NCBI GenBank assembly: GCA_024226105.1
Contig: JAAELZ010000715.1
Location: 1 to 20,122 of the forward strand
Direction: 5' to 3'
Source of the DNA: Pseudomonadota bacterium
GTDB taxonomy: Bacteria > Pseudomonadota > Gammaproteobacteria > Arenicellales > Poriferihabitantaceae
Length of the DNA: 20,122 nucleotides
The notes under the pieces are model-generated. The model was not told where the DNA came from, did not search any database, and worked only from the letters and a program-made list of their open reading frames with translations. Of this stretch, positions 1 through 7,387 are shown piece by piece; position 1 is the first letter of the stretch, and every line of letters starts with the position of its first letter. The position numbers were made by a program, and so were the translations under genes.

Positions 1-838
1 AAGCCGGGCTGCGCTGGCGCCCTTCGATTTTGATTGCACTGACGCCAATACGATTGAGATCTGCCAGGATTGGCAGGGTATTCAGGCTGGTGGGTTCTTC
101 AATCGCATATCCGGTTTCACCATTCACTTCAAAGCGGCCCTTGCAGATGGTCGGATATCCCAGGCCTTCTTCTTTGTCAACAAGATCCAGTAGTACGCCA
201 TTTAGCCGGGTTTCATGGCCCTTTTCGGTTTCCTGCCAGCGTACATGTGAAGCCGGTGAACAGGCGCCAAAGTTGTTCGGCCCAAGCCCGGTTACGTAAG
301 AAGATAAATAACAACGCCCTTCAACCATTACACAGAGACTGCCAAAGCCGAACACCTCGATGGGCACCGGGCTTTTATCGACCAGTACCTCTACCTGCTT
401 GAGTGAGAGCACCCTGGGAATGACAGCGCGACGAATATTAAAATGGTCCACATAAAACTGTACTGCCTGGTGGCTGGTGGCAGAACCCTGCACCGACAGG
501 TGCAAACGGGCGTCCGGCCATCGCTCGCTGGCATAATCCAGAACCCCGATATCGGCAAGAATAAGGGCATCGGCACCCGTTCCGGCGGCATGATCAACGG
601 CTGACTGCCATTTTTCCATACCCGATGGGTAGGGAAAGGTATTGATGGCGATGAATACTTTTGCGCCTCGATCGTGAGCGTAGCGGATACCGGTTTCAAT
701 CTGTTTGTCGTTGAAATTTAATCCGGCAAAGTGGCGGGCGTTGGTTTCATCACGAAAACCAATATAGACCGCATCCGCGCCGTGGTCGACAGCGGCTTTC
801 AAAGAGGGCAGGTTTCCGGCGGGGCAGACGAGTTCCAT
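1..838 (-). CDS. ubiU: UbiU, oxygen-independent ubiquinone hydroxylation protein (U32 peptidase-like), 3' end cut by window
   Basis: UbiU works with UbiV as a 4Fe-4S heterodimer that hydroxylates the ubiquinone ring without oxygen. The first 279 codons are visible and the frame is open to the window edge. The N-terminus MELVCPAGNLPSLKAAVDHG and the motif GADAVYIGF are those of U32-family UbiU. Four cysteines fall at residues 169, 176, 193 and 232, which match the cluster ligands of E. coli UbiU one for one. The visible part ends in the conserved KIEGRQRSPA. The ATG at 838-836 is chosen because it gives the exact family N-terminus; no strong ribosome binding site is visible. An FNR-type box lies about 280 bp upstream, behind a structured leader. 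Placement beside a nap operon fits a role in supplying ubiquinone during nitrate respiration. The family call is near certain. Confidence 0.95.
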   Translation of the reverse strand, partial: MELVCPAGNLPSLKAAVDHGADAVYIGFRDETNARHFAGLNFNDKQIETGIRYAHDRGAKVFIAINTFPYPSGMEKWQSAVDHAAGTGADALILADIGVLDYASERWPDARLHLSVQGSATSHQAVQFYVDHFNIRRAVIPRVLSLKQVEVLVDKSPVPIEVFGFGSLCVMVEGRCYLSSYVTGLGPNNFGACSPASHVRWQETEKGHETRLNGVLLDLVDKEEGLGYPTICKGRFEVNGETGYAIEEPTSLNTLPILADLNRIGVSAIKIEGRQRSPA

Positions 839-915
839 GGATTTGATTATTTAAGAAAATTATTTGAGGTTTGAAGTGATGCCGGGAAACTTAGGTCATT
901 TGCTAAACTTATGCG

Positions 916-1007
916 TTGCTCACAACGATCCAGCTTAAACCGCTGTCATCGAGCAAAGAGTGGCAATCCAGAGGTGTCTATCACCTTGATAAAAAAGCAG
1001 ATTGCCA
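916..1007 (-). other. Two nested stem-loops in the ubiU leader (possible structured 5' UTR or small RNA)
   Basis: Read on the minus strand, the first structure pairs TGGCAATC (1000-1007) with GATTGCCA (961-968) around an inner AGGTG/CACCT hairpin (972-986). The second pairs TTGCTC (951-956) with GAGCAA (916-921) around an inner CAGC/GCTG stem (931-945). Both lie between the FNR-type promoter and the ubiU start. No stem followed directly by a T-run was found, so a separate terminated small RNA is not shown. The repeats are seen directly; a role in RNA is inferred. Confidence 0.4.
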
Positions 1008-1082
1008 TGTCGCCAGAAATATTTTCCCGGCTCCCCGCAAAGACCCGCAAGGTTTGTTTGAAGAGAATTGCTTAGCGGTACA

Positions 1083-1124
1083 AGTGTATTGCACATGGCT
1101 TCATTTATGCTTGATCTAGCTCAA
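1083..1124 (-). promoter_or_regulatory. FNR/DNR-type box and -10 element for leftward transcription toward ubiU
   Basis: TTGATCTAGCTCAA at 1111-1124 differs from the FNR consensus TTGAT-N4-ATCAA at one base. On the minus strand a TACACT hexamer (1083-1088, 4 of 6 matches to TATAAT) lies 22 bp past the box, as expected for a class II activator site centred near -41.5. The predicted start near 1076 would give a leader of about 240 nt before ubiU. FNR and DNR/ANR regulators share this consensus, so the actual regulator cannot be named. Confidence 0.6.
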
Positions 1125-1160
1125 GTTAAGGTTCCGCCTGTGTAGCAACAAAACAACCTC

Positions 1161-1195
1161 AAAGAAAAAAGCCCGCTTAAGCGGGCTTTTTGTTA
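1161..1195. terminator. Bidirectional Rho-independent terminator
   Basis: The inverted repeat GCCCGCTT/AAGCGGGC (1171-1186) is flanked by an A-run on the left and a T-run on the right. It can therefore terminate either strand. On the minus strand it would end the nap operon transcript; no plus-strand gene needs it. Confidence 0.85.
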
Positions 1196-1197
1196 TC

Positions 1198-1217
1198 TAC
1201 CAGGGTTCAACCTGGTA
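1198..1217. repeat. Perfect 7-bp inverted repeat near the end of the nap transcript
   Basis: TACCAGG (1198-1204) pairs with CCTGGTA (1211-1217) across a 6-nt loop. It lies between the small ORF downstream of napC and the terminator. No T-run follows, so it is more likely a 3'-end structure than a terminator. Confidence 0.5.
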
Positions 1218-1233
1218 TAGGTCTGGCATGGGA

Positions 1234-1389
1234 TTAGTTCCCTTCCAGTTCCTCATGCCAGCCTGTATCCAGGCCGAATTCGAAGGAGTGAACCTTCAAA
1301 CCTTCCGGAAAAGCGGGGTTCAAACACCGCATAAACTCTCCGTGGATCCCGGCTTTATGGCGGGAGCAGCGCACACACCATTGTCGCAA
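1234..1389 (-). CDS. Small unassigned ORF downstream of napC, or remnant of a gene
   Basis: The frame is open from a stop at 1456-1458 to TAA at 1234-1236. It reads protein-like, with RQWCVRC (a Cys-x2-Cys), HKAGIHGEF, LNPAFPEGLKVHSF and an acidic end WHEELEGN. No family was recognised. The start is uncertain. A TTG at 1389 would give 51 residues, and an in-frame ATG at 1332 preceded by GGAGAG at good spacing would give 32 residues. The reading also continues sensibly upstream of both. It lies between the napC stop and the operon terminator, so it would be the last cistron of the nap transcript. It could equally be a decayed gene fragment. Confidence is low. Confidence 0.3.
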   Translation of the reverse strand: MRQWCVRCSRHKAGIHGEFMRCLNPAFPEGLKVHSFEFGLDTGWHEELEGN

Positions 1390-1447
1390 CCAGGCAAGCT
1401 TATAAGGTGGATTCTCTGCGCTTATCGCACCCTGCAGCCTGGCCTTT

Positions 1448-2044
1448 CTACTCCTCTAATCCCGCTGCCCTGGCGGCTTCTTCCCAGTTTTTCGGCAGGC
1501 TGTGGGCGATACCTTTGTGGCAATCGATACAGGTTTTACTGGGTTCTTCGCCATCGAGCGCCTCCCATACGTGCGGGTCGTGGCGGTCGGCGCTGCGCGT
1601 GTCCTGTTTATCCAGGTCCATGGAGGCGAAGTCATGGCAATTGCGACACTCCCTGGAATCGGTATCTTTCATACGCTTCCATTCGCGCATGGCCATGGTC
1701 AGTCGGTGTTCTTCAAACTTTTCCGTGGTGTCCACCGTGCCCATGAACTTGTGGTAAAGCTCGTTACTGGCTTTGATCTTACGTACGATTTTATGCACCC
1801 ATTCTTTGGGAACGTGACAATCCGGGCAGGTTGCACGGACACCGGTTCTGTTAGTGTAGTGGATCGTGTTCTGCAGATCTACATAGGGGTTGTCTTCCAT
1901 CTCGTGACAGGAAATGCAAAACTCTTCGGTATTGGTCAGTTCCAGTGCCCAGTTGAATCCGCCCCATAAAATAATACCCAGGGCGATGCCTACCAGGATA
2001 GTAGATAAACCGAGGCATTTTTTGGTTTTATTGGTGATAGTCAT
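1448..2044 (-). CDS. napC: NapC, membrane-anchored tetraheme c-type cytochrome, quinol dehydrogenase
   Basis: NapC takes electrons from the quinol pool and passes them to the periplasmic NapAB nitrate reductase. The 198-residue protein has one N-terminal membrane anchor (about residues 13-33) followed by a periplasmic domain. Four heme-binding CxxCH motifs are present at C43-H47, C73-H77, C133-H137 and C172-H176. This is the NapC/NirT layout and a typical length. A longer in-frame start exists upstream, but the ATG at 2044 is preferred. It is preceded by CTGGAGA at workable spacing and gives the usual short N-terminal tail. It is the last recognised cistron of napFDAGHBC. The 96-bp gap to napB contains a stem-loop. 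Confidence 0.96.
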   Translation of the reverse strand: MTITNKTKKCLGLSTILVGIALGIILWGGFNWALELTNTEEFCISCHEMEDNPYVDLQNTIHYTNRTGVRATCPDCHVPKEWVHKIVRKIKASNELYHKFMGTVDTTEKFEEHRLTMAMREWKRMKDTDSRECRNCHDFASMDLDKQDTRSADRHDPHVWEALDGEEPSKTCIDCHKGIAHSLPKNWEEAARAAGLEE

Positions 2045-2089
2045 TTCGTACGTTCTCCAGATATTAAATGAAAATGGGGGATCACCGAA

Positions 2090-2121
2090 CCATGTGGACA
2101 GGACACCCCGTCCACCCATGG
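2090..2121 (-). repeat. Stem-loop in the napB-napC intercistronic gap
   Basis: The arms CCATGTGGAC (2090-2099) and GTCCACCCATGG (2110-2121) pair with a two-base bulge across a 10-nt loop. There is no T-run. It sits just upstream of the napC translation signals, where it could affect message stability or napC expression. The structure is seen; the role is inferred. Confidence 0.5.
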
Positions 2122-2140
2122 TTTCGAAGGCCTTCCTGTA

Positions 2141-2563
2141 CTAGAACGAATTCCCGACTAAAGGAGCGATATCCGCCTGTGGTGTATGGCACTGGCTGCA
2201 AAAATGCCTTCTTGAAGAAGGTTTGTCAAGCTCACTGCCATCGCGCGCGATATAGTGGCTTTCACCAATTTCTGGTGCGTTCTCCTTCTCGAAGTTATCT
2301 TTGCTGTGGCACTTCATGCAGGTATTTTCAGTAAGCGTAATGCGATCTTTTTCGATATCGTGTGGAATACTGGGAGGTTGCAGGTCCCAGGCACGATCGA
2401 AGCCGCCTTCCACTTTCTTTTGCTCAGTCTTTTCAATCGCATTTGCAGGCGCATCCAGACTGCTTTCGCCTCGCAATGAAGCGATTTCCGCTGCCTGAGC
2501 AGACAGCACGCAGGTTGAAAACAGGGCAGCGCCCAGCATGGTAGTTAGTATTGCTTGTCTCAT
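2141..2563 (-). CDS. napB: NapB, diheme cytochrome c small subunit of periplasmic nitrate reductase
   Basis: NapB hands electrons from NapC (and NapGH) to the catalytic subunit NapA in the periplasm. The 140-residue product begins with a Sec signal peptide, with likely cleavage after SAQA near residue 24. It carries two c-heme sites, C82-MK-CH86 and C122-SQ-CH126. Histidines 68 and 103 are plausible distal ligands by analogy with NapB. The ATG at 2563 is chosen over in-frame upstream starts because GGAGG precedes it by five bases and the signal peptide begins there. It follows napH by 16 bp, consistent with one transcript. Confidence 0.96.
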   Translation of the reverse strand: MRQAILTTMLGAALFSTCVLSAQAAEIASLRGESSLDAPANAIEKTEQKKVEGGFDRAWDLQPPSIPHDIEKDRITLTENTCMKCHSKDNFEKENAPEIGESHYIARDGSELDKPSSRRHFCSQCHTPQADIAPLVGNSF

Positions 2564-2579
2564 AAGAGCCTCCGTTGGA

Positions 2580-3479
2580 CTAGATTGGTGATTCATTAGC
2601 AGATAGATGAGGCTTGACCTCACCAGATAAATTTTTCTCAAAGCGAAAGCCGAATTGAAAAATGCCATCGTGGCAAATATCGATACAGCGACCACAATTG
2701 GTGCAGGTGCCATCAAGTACTACGGGCGGAATGCCTTTGCTTTCGCCTTTAAGTACGGGTGGCAAAATTTGGGGTTCAGGGCAGACTACAAAGCACTCCC
2801 CGCAGTCATCGCACGCTGAGCGCGAATCGGCGCGTACGCGTATCAGGCTATACTGGGAGATCAGGCCATAAAACGCGCCCATCGGACATAAATGGCTGCA
2901 CCAGCCTCGTTTGCTGACCGCCAGATCAAATAACAACAAGCCTATAATTAGTACCCAGCCAGCACCCATGCCGAAGAACAGGCCGCGGTGCAGTAGTGAT
3001 ACCGGGTTAATGAGTTCATAAGCGAGCGTGCCGGTCACGGCTGCGACCAGCATGACTACCCCCAGTAACCAGTAGCGCGTTGCGCGGGGAAAAACCAGGC
3101 CGCCCCGAAACTCGAGCTTTCTGCGCAGCCAGAATGCAAGGTCTGTGACCAGGTTAACCGGGCAAACCCAGGAACAAAATACACGGCCGCCGACCAGCAT
3201 ATAAAATATCAGTATGATTGCTGCTCCGGTGACCGCCGCAGAGGTGACGCCCCAGAAACCGGCGGCGAGCATTTGCAGAAATATCATCGGGTCGGTCATT
3301 GGGATCGTATTGAACAATAAACTCGATGAAAGGTTGCCTTTGAGCACGTAGATGCCCGCCCAGGGTCCGAGCAAAAATAACAGCAGGATGGATGCCTGGC
3401 TGAGTCGGCGTAAAACAAGCCAGCGGTGCGCAAGCCACCAGCCTCTGCGTTTAATTGCGTTAGCGCCAAGTTTTCCCAT
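2580..3479 (-). CDS. napH: NapH, polytopic iron-sulfur quinol oxidase component
   Basis: NapH forms a second quinol dehydrogenase with NapG, feeding the periplasmic nitrate reductase. The 299-residue protein matches E. coli NapH closely, with the start motif GWWLAHRWLVLRRL and about four membrane helices. Two cytoplasmic-type CxxxCP motifs lie at C102/C106 and C194/C198. Two C-terminal 4Fe-4S clusters are at C223-C226-C229-C233 and C259-C262-C265-C269. The start ATG at 3479 lies two bases after the napG stop, and the AGGGG stretch inside the end of napG can serve as its ribosome binding site. This spacing suggests coupled translation of napG and napH. Confidence 0.96.
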   Translation of the reverse strand: MGKLGANAIKRRGWWLAHRWLVLRRLSQASILLLFLLGPWAGIYVLKGNLSSSLLFNTIPMTDPMIFLQMLAAGFWGVTSAAVTGAAIILIFYMLVGGRVFCSWVCPVNLVTDLAFWLRRKLEFRGGLVFPRATRYWLLGVVMLVAAVTGTLAYELINPVSLLHRGLFFGMGAGWVLIIGLLLFDLAVSKRGWCSHLCPMGAFYGLISQYSLIRVRADSRSACDDCGECFVVCPEPQILPPVLKGESKGIPPVVLDGTCTNCGRCIDICHDGIFQFGFRFEKNLSGEVKPHLSANESPI

Positions 3480-3481
3480 GT

Positions 3482-4369
3482 CTATTTGTCCCCTCCGTTA
3501 AAAAAACCCTGGTTCAGGGTATCCAACGGGTTCGAGGAGAAGGGCGTGTTTTTGGCATCTTCTTCCATAATCAGGCCTTCGCCCTGTAGATCGTAGCGTA
3601 CACCTTCGGGTAAATTGTATTGATGGGGTACATCAGGCGTCACCAGGCTGCCTCCCACACCTTCTTTTTGCTCCCAGCCCAGGCGATAATGCTGGCCTAA
3701 CTCACCCTTGGCCAGTTTTATGGGCAATACTCGAATGGAAGCTTCTTCCATGATGCAGGCGCGCTCACACAGGCCGCAACCCGTGCAGGCATCAGAATGA
3801 ACGATAGGGATAAATTTGGCGTGTTTACCCGAGCGTTCGTCGTGGCGGTAATCCAGGGTAATGGCGTAACCCCGAACCGGGCACACATTAAAGCAAATCT
3901 CACAACGTAAGCCATGAAATGCAATACAGGTCTCCTGATCGATCAGTACGGCCAATCCCATGCGGGCTTCATTGATGTCGGTCAGGGTATGATCCAGTGC
4001 ACCGGTCGGGCAGTTGGGAATGCACGGTATATCTTCACACATCTCACACGGGCCGTTACGTGCCGTAAAATAGGGCGTGCCCAGCGCTACATCGTCTCCG
4101 GGTGCCGCCAGTTTTAAAATGTCGTAGGGGCAATCCTGTACGCAAATACCGCAGCGCGTGCAGGCAGACAAAAATGCTTTCTCCGATAACGCGCCGGGAG
4201 GGCGAATGGCCTCAGCTGGCAGGCTATTGGCGCTTTTTGAATGGACACCAATCGCCAGCCCCACCAGGCTCACGCTACAGGCTGTTTTCGCCATATCCGA
4301 CAGAAACCGGCGCCGCGATTGCGATGCTGTATTTCTGGGTTCGGTTGTGTCGAAATTGGTGTGACTCAT
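3482..4369 (-). CDS. napG: NapG, Tat-exported ferredoxin-type protein with four 4Fe-4S clusters
   Basis: NapG partners NapH in electron transfer from quinol to NapAB and acts on the periplasmic face of the membrane. The twin-arginine signal SRRRFLSDM occupies residues 18-26. Four cysteine clusters follow at 70/73/76/80, 108/111/116/120, 148/156/159/163 and 195/198/201/205. The ATG at 4369 gives 295 residues. A TTG nine codons upstream is also in frame but has no better ribosome site. The protein is about 60 residues longer than E. coli NapG, with the extra sequence after the LGWEQKEG region at the C-terminus. It is separated from napA by about 150 bp containing two hairpins. Confidence 0.95.
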   Translation of the reverse strand: MSHTNFDTTEPRNTASQSRRRFLSDMAKTACSVSLVGLAIGVHSKSANSLPAEAIRPPGALSEKAFLSACTRCGICVQDCPYDILKLAAPGDDVALGTPYFTARNGPCEMCEDIPCIPNCPTGALDHTLTDINEARMGLAVLIDQETCIAFHGLRCEICFNVCPVRGYAITLDYRHDERSGKHAKFIPIVHSDACTGCGLCERACIMEEASIRVLPIKLAKGELGQHYRLGWEQKEGVGGSLVTPDVPHQYNLPEGVRYDLQGEGLIMEEDAKNTPFSSNPLDTLNQGFFNGGDK

Positions 4370-4421
4370 TCGTGTCTGTCGCGACCTGTCTATCAAAAAG
4401 GGTTGCCTAAGTATTCGGGTA

Positions 4422-4507
4422 TTCAGAGCACGCTGAGCCTGTTCTGAACACCGGAATAATTATGCAGATGGTTGTGAGTAGAGTATGGCGCCTGCAAAAC
4501 AGGCGCC
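4422..4507 (-). repeat. Two stem-loops between napA and napG
   Basis: Directly after napA, GGCGCCTG (4487-4494) pairs perfectly with CAGGCGCC (4500-4507) over a 5-nt loop, a very stable 8-bp GC-rich stem. A second stem pairs TTCAGA (4422-4427) with TCTGAA (4443-4448). Neither is followed by a T-run on the minus strand, so they are unlikely to be full terminators. They may protect or partly attenuate the message after napA, the most highly needed subunit. That role is inference. Confidence 0.55.
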
Positions 4508-4520
4508 TTATCTCCAGGCC

Positions 4521-7085
4521 TTATGCCTTCACGACCTTACACGCACACTTTTTGTAGTCCGTTTCTTTGGACAGCGGATCGGTCTGATCCAGTGTGAGCT
4601 TATTGGTCAGGCGACCGGCATCAAACCATGGCATGAACACCAGGCCCTTAGGTGGCTTGTTACGTCCACGTGTTTCCACACGTGAAGTCACTTCACCACG
4701 TCGGGTCATCAGCTTGATCTCAGCCCCGTTGCGCAGGCGGCGTGCCTTGGCATCTTCAGGGTGCATATAGACCAGCGCATCCGGTACCGCACGATACAGT
4801 TCCGGTACACGACGCGTCATGGAACCTGAATGCCAGTGCTCCAGTACCCGGCCGGTACATAACCACAGATCGTATTCGCTATCAGGCGGCTCGGCCGCTG
4901 GCTCATACGGTGCGGTGATGATATTGGCTTTGCCGTCGGGTTTACCGTAGAAATTGACCGTGTTCTCATCGCCTTCTACGTGCGGATCATACCCGCCACG
5001 GTAACGCCACAGGGTTTCCTTGCCGTCAATCACCGGCCAACGCAATCCGCGTGTCTTGTGATAGGCCTCATACGGAGCCATTTCATGGCCTTTTTTGGGG
5101 CCTTCAAACTGGAAGCGACGGTATTCTTCGAACAGGCCTTTTTGTACGTAGTAGCCAAAATCTTCAGATTCATCGTTGTCGTATTCATTGCCACGATCAT
5201 CCGTAACCTGAATTTTCGGGAACTGATCGACCTGGCCGTTGGCGTAAAGCACGTCATACAGGGTTTTGTCCGCGTATTCCGGCATTGCGGCGATCAGGTC
5301 TTCCGGCCACACGTCGCTTACGTTGACGTATTTAGCAAATTCCATGACCTGCCACATATCGGATTTGGACTCACCCGGCGCTTTGACCTGTTGACGCCAG
5401 AACTGTGTGCGACGCTCAGAGTTGCCGTAGGCACCTTCTTTTTCCGCCCACATTGCAGTGGGTAATACCAGGTCAGCACCCATCGCAGACACCGTTGGAT
5501 ACGGGTCGGAAACGGTAATGAAGTTATCCGGATTACGCCAGCCCGGCCATGATTCATCATTAAAGTTGGCCGCGGCCTGGAGGTTGTTGTTACACATTAC
5601 CCAGAAGCAGTTCATCTTGCTGTCTTTCAAGGCCCGATGCATGGCAACTGCGTGAATCAGGGTCTTGCCCATAGGCTTGCCGCTGATATCCGTTTGATCG
5701 GCATCGGCCGACTTACCGCTGGCTCTTGGAATGGTGCCTGCCGGTAGTTTCCAGATTTTTTCCGCAAATGTGCAGTGTGCATCACTCTTGGTGACCAGAT
5801 CTGCGGGCAGACGATGGGTAAAGGTGCCTACTTCGCGGGCGGTACCACACGCTGAAGGTTGGCCTGTTAGTGAGAAGGGACCATTGCCCGGTTCTGAGAT
5901 CTTGCCCATCAGCAGGTGAATGTTGTACACCAGTGAGTTCATCCATACGCCGCGCGTATGCTGGTTAAAGCCCATTGTCCAGTAGGAAGAAATTTTCTTG
6001 TCCGGATCAGCATAAAGCTTAGCCAGTTTTTCAAGATTTTCCTTGGGAACGCCGGATATTTCAGAAGCATGATCAAGGGTATACGGCTCAAGTGACTTGG
6101 CATACTCTTCAAAGGTAATCCCACTGAGTGCGCCTTTGTTAGCATTTTTAGCCGCCTTCTGGCGAGGATCACTATCACGCAGGCCGTAACCGATGTCGGT
6201 CGGAGTCGATTTAAAGTTACAATGCGCGTCAACGAACGCCTTGTTGTAGGCTTTGTTCTGAACAATATAGTTGGCGATATAGTTACCGATGGCTAGATCT
6301 GTTTGTGGATTAAAAACAATCGGGTTATCCGCCAGTTCAAAGCTACGATGCTCAAAGGTAGAGAGTACGTGCACCTCACATCCGGGTTTAGTCAGGCGTG
6401 TATCGGTGATGCGTGACCACAGGATCGGGTGCATTTCAGCCATGTTAGAACCCCACAGAACGAACGCATCCGCGTGCTCCATGTCATCGTAACAACCCAT
6501 CGGCTCATCGATGCCGAAGGTGCGCATAAAGGCACCAACCGCGGACGCCATGCAGTGACGTGCGTTGGGTTCGAGGGCGTTGGAGCGAAAGCCTGCTTTG
6601 AGCAACTTCTGGGCAGCATAACCTTCCCAGATCGTCCACTGGCCGGAGCCGAACATGCCCACGCCTTTGGAGCCTTTCGCTTTACGCGCAGCCACCCATT
6701 TCTCAGCCATGATTTTGAAGGCTTCATCCCAGGAAACTTCGGTAAACTTACCGTTCTTGTCATACTTGCCGTTGGTTTTACGCAACAGGGGTTTGGTCAG
6801 GCGGTCTTTACCGTACATGACTTTGGTCAGGAAATAGCCCTTGATGCAATTCAGGCCCTTGTTGACCGGTGCATCGGGGTCACCCTGTGTGGCGACTACT
6901 TTACCGTTCTTTACACCGACCAGTACCGAACAACCCGTGCCGCAAAAACGGCATGCTGTTTTATCCCAGCGGATGTCTTTGTCTTCATCCTGCGCCATCA
7001 CCGTGACGGGCAGGGACATTCCTACCGCCGAAGCGGCTGCCGCAGTGGCCTGGGTTTTAATAAATTCACGTCTACTTAACTTCAT
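4521..7085 (-). CDS. napA: NapA, catalytic subunit of periplasmic nitrate reductase (Mo-bis-MGD, 4Fe-4S)
   Basis: NapA reduces nitrate to nitrite in the periplasm. The 854-residue protein starts with a twin-arginine signal (LSRREFIKT), so it is folded and loaded with cofactor before export. The 4Fe-4S ligands are C45, C48, C52 and C80. C178, in NARHCMASAV, is the expected molybdenum ligand. MGD-binding segments of the DMSO reductase family follow along the chain, ending in the molydopterin dinucleotide-binding domain (LWLCTGRVLEHWHSGSMTRR). It is slightly longer than the E. coli protein of 828 residues. The start ATG at 7085 has GGAGG eight bases upstream. It sits between napD, its chaperone, and napG. 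Confidence 0.97.
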   Translation of the reverse strand: MKLSRREFIKTQATAAAASAVGMSLPVTVMAQDEDKDIRWDKTACRFCGTGCSVLVGVKNGKVVATQGDPDAPVNKGLNCIKGYFLTKVMYGKDRLTKPLLRKTNGKYDKNGKFTEVSWDEAFKIMAEKWVAARKAKGSKGVGMFGSGQWTIWEGYAAQKLLKAGFRSNALEPNARHCMASAVGAFMRTFGIDEPMGCYDDMEHADAFVLWGSNMAEMHPILWSRITDTRLTKPGCEVHVLSTFEHRSFELADNPIVFNPQTDLAIGNYIANYIVQNKAYNKAFVDAHCNFKSTPTDIGYGLRDSDPRQKAAKNANKGALSGITFEEYAKSLEPYTLDHASEISGVPKENLEKLAKLYADPDKKISSYWTMGFNQHTRGVWMNSLVYNIHLLMGKISEPGNGPFSLTGQPSACGTAREVGTFTHRLPADLVTKSDAHCTFAEKIWKLPAGTIPRASGKSADADQTDISGKPMGKTLIHAVAMHRALKDSKMNCFWVMCNNNLQAAANFNDESWPGWRNPDNFITVSDPYPTVSAMGADLVLPTAMWAEKEGAYGNSERRTQFWRQQVKAPGESKSDMWQVMEFAKYVNVSDVWPEDLIAAMPEYADKTLYDVLYANGQVDQFPKIQVTDDRGNEYDNDESEDFGYYVQKGLFEEYRRFQFEGPKKGHEMAPYEAYHKTRGLRWPVIDGKETLWRYRGGYDPHVEGDENTVNFYGKPDGKANIITAPYEPAAEPPDSEYDLWLCTGRVLEHWHSGSMTRRVPELYRAVPDALVYMHPEDAKARRLRNGAEIKLMTRRGEVTSRVETRGRNKPPKGLVFMPWFDAGRLTNKLTLDQTDPLSKETDYKKCACKVVKA

Positions 7086-7146
7086 TGAATATCCTCCATA
7101 AGGGTTTCAAAAGGTTTCTATAAAATTCGATCATCAAGGACAGGAG

Positions 7147-7386
7147 CTAACTCGCATCCTCTTCGAAATACTCGTAAATCAACGAGGTATTGAGTACCCC
7201 GTCGATATTGTTCATTTCCATCATGCTATCTGCGATTACCTGCCGTTTGGGGTGGTCTATCAACACCACTAATTTGCCTCGTTCATCTCTGGCGCGGACT
7301 TCCACACCCTCCATTTGACTCAATGAGGCTATGACTGGGTCCAGTTTCTCCGGTCGTGAATGCACGACCATGCTGCAAATTGACAT
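7147..7386 (-). CDS. napD: NapD, cytoplasmic chaperone for NapA maturation
   Basis: NapD binds the twin-arginine signal peptide of NapA and holds it back until the molybdenum cofactor is in place. The 79-residue protein shows the family start MSICSMVVHSRPEKL and the central GVEVRARDERGKLVVLID. This is a ferredoxin-like beta-alpha-beta fold of usual length. The ATG at 7386 is used because it matches the family N-terminus; the open frame extends further upstream but only by overlapping napF. It starts one base after the napF stop codon, so translation is probably coupled. The gap to napA is 61 bp. Confidence 0.95.
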   Translation of the reverse strand: MSICSMVVHSRPEKLDPVIASLSQMEGVEVRARDERGKLVVLIDHPKRQVIADSMMEMNNIDGVLNTSLIYEYFEEDAS

Positions 7387-7387
7387 G

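Larger units (their letters stand above)
839..1233. other. Intergenic region between ubiU and the end of the nap operon
   Basis: This stretch of about 395 bp holds no convincing gene. It contains an FNR-type box (1111-1124), a -10-like element, two nested inverted repeats in the presumed ubiU leader, a bidirectional terminator (1161-1195) and another perfect hairpin (1198-1217). A 20-codon minus-strand ORF inside the leader, starting near 1009, has no supporting signal. Confidence 0.7.

Noticed and set aside
1228..1969. Long plus-strand frames opposite napC and its downstream region
   Set aside because: They lie antisense to napC, whose four CxxCH motifs prove the coding strand, and their products look like no protein family.
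6429..7079. A 216-codon plus-strand frame inside napA
   Set aside because: It is the antisense shadow of napA; the minus strand encodes the Tat signal, the cluster cysteines and the molybdenum ligand.
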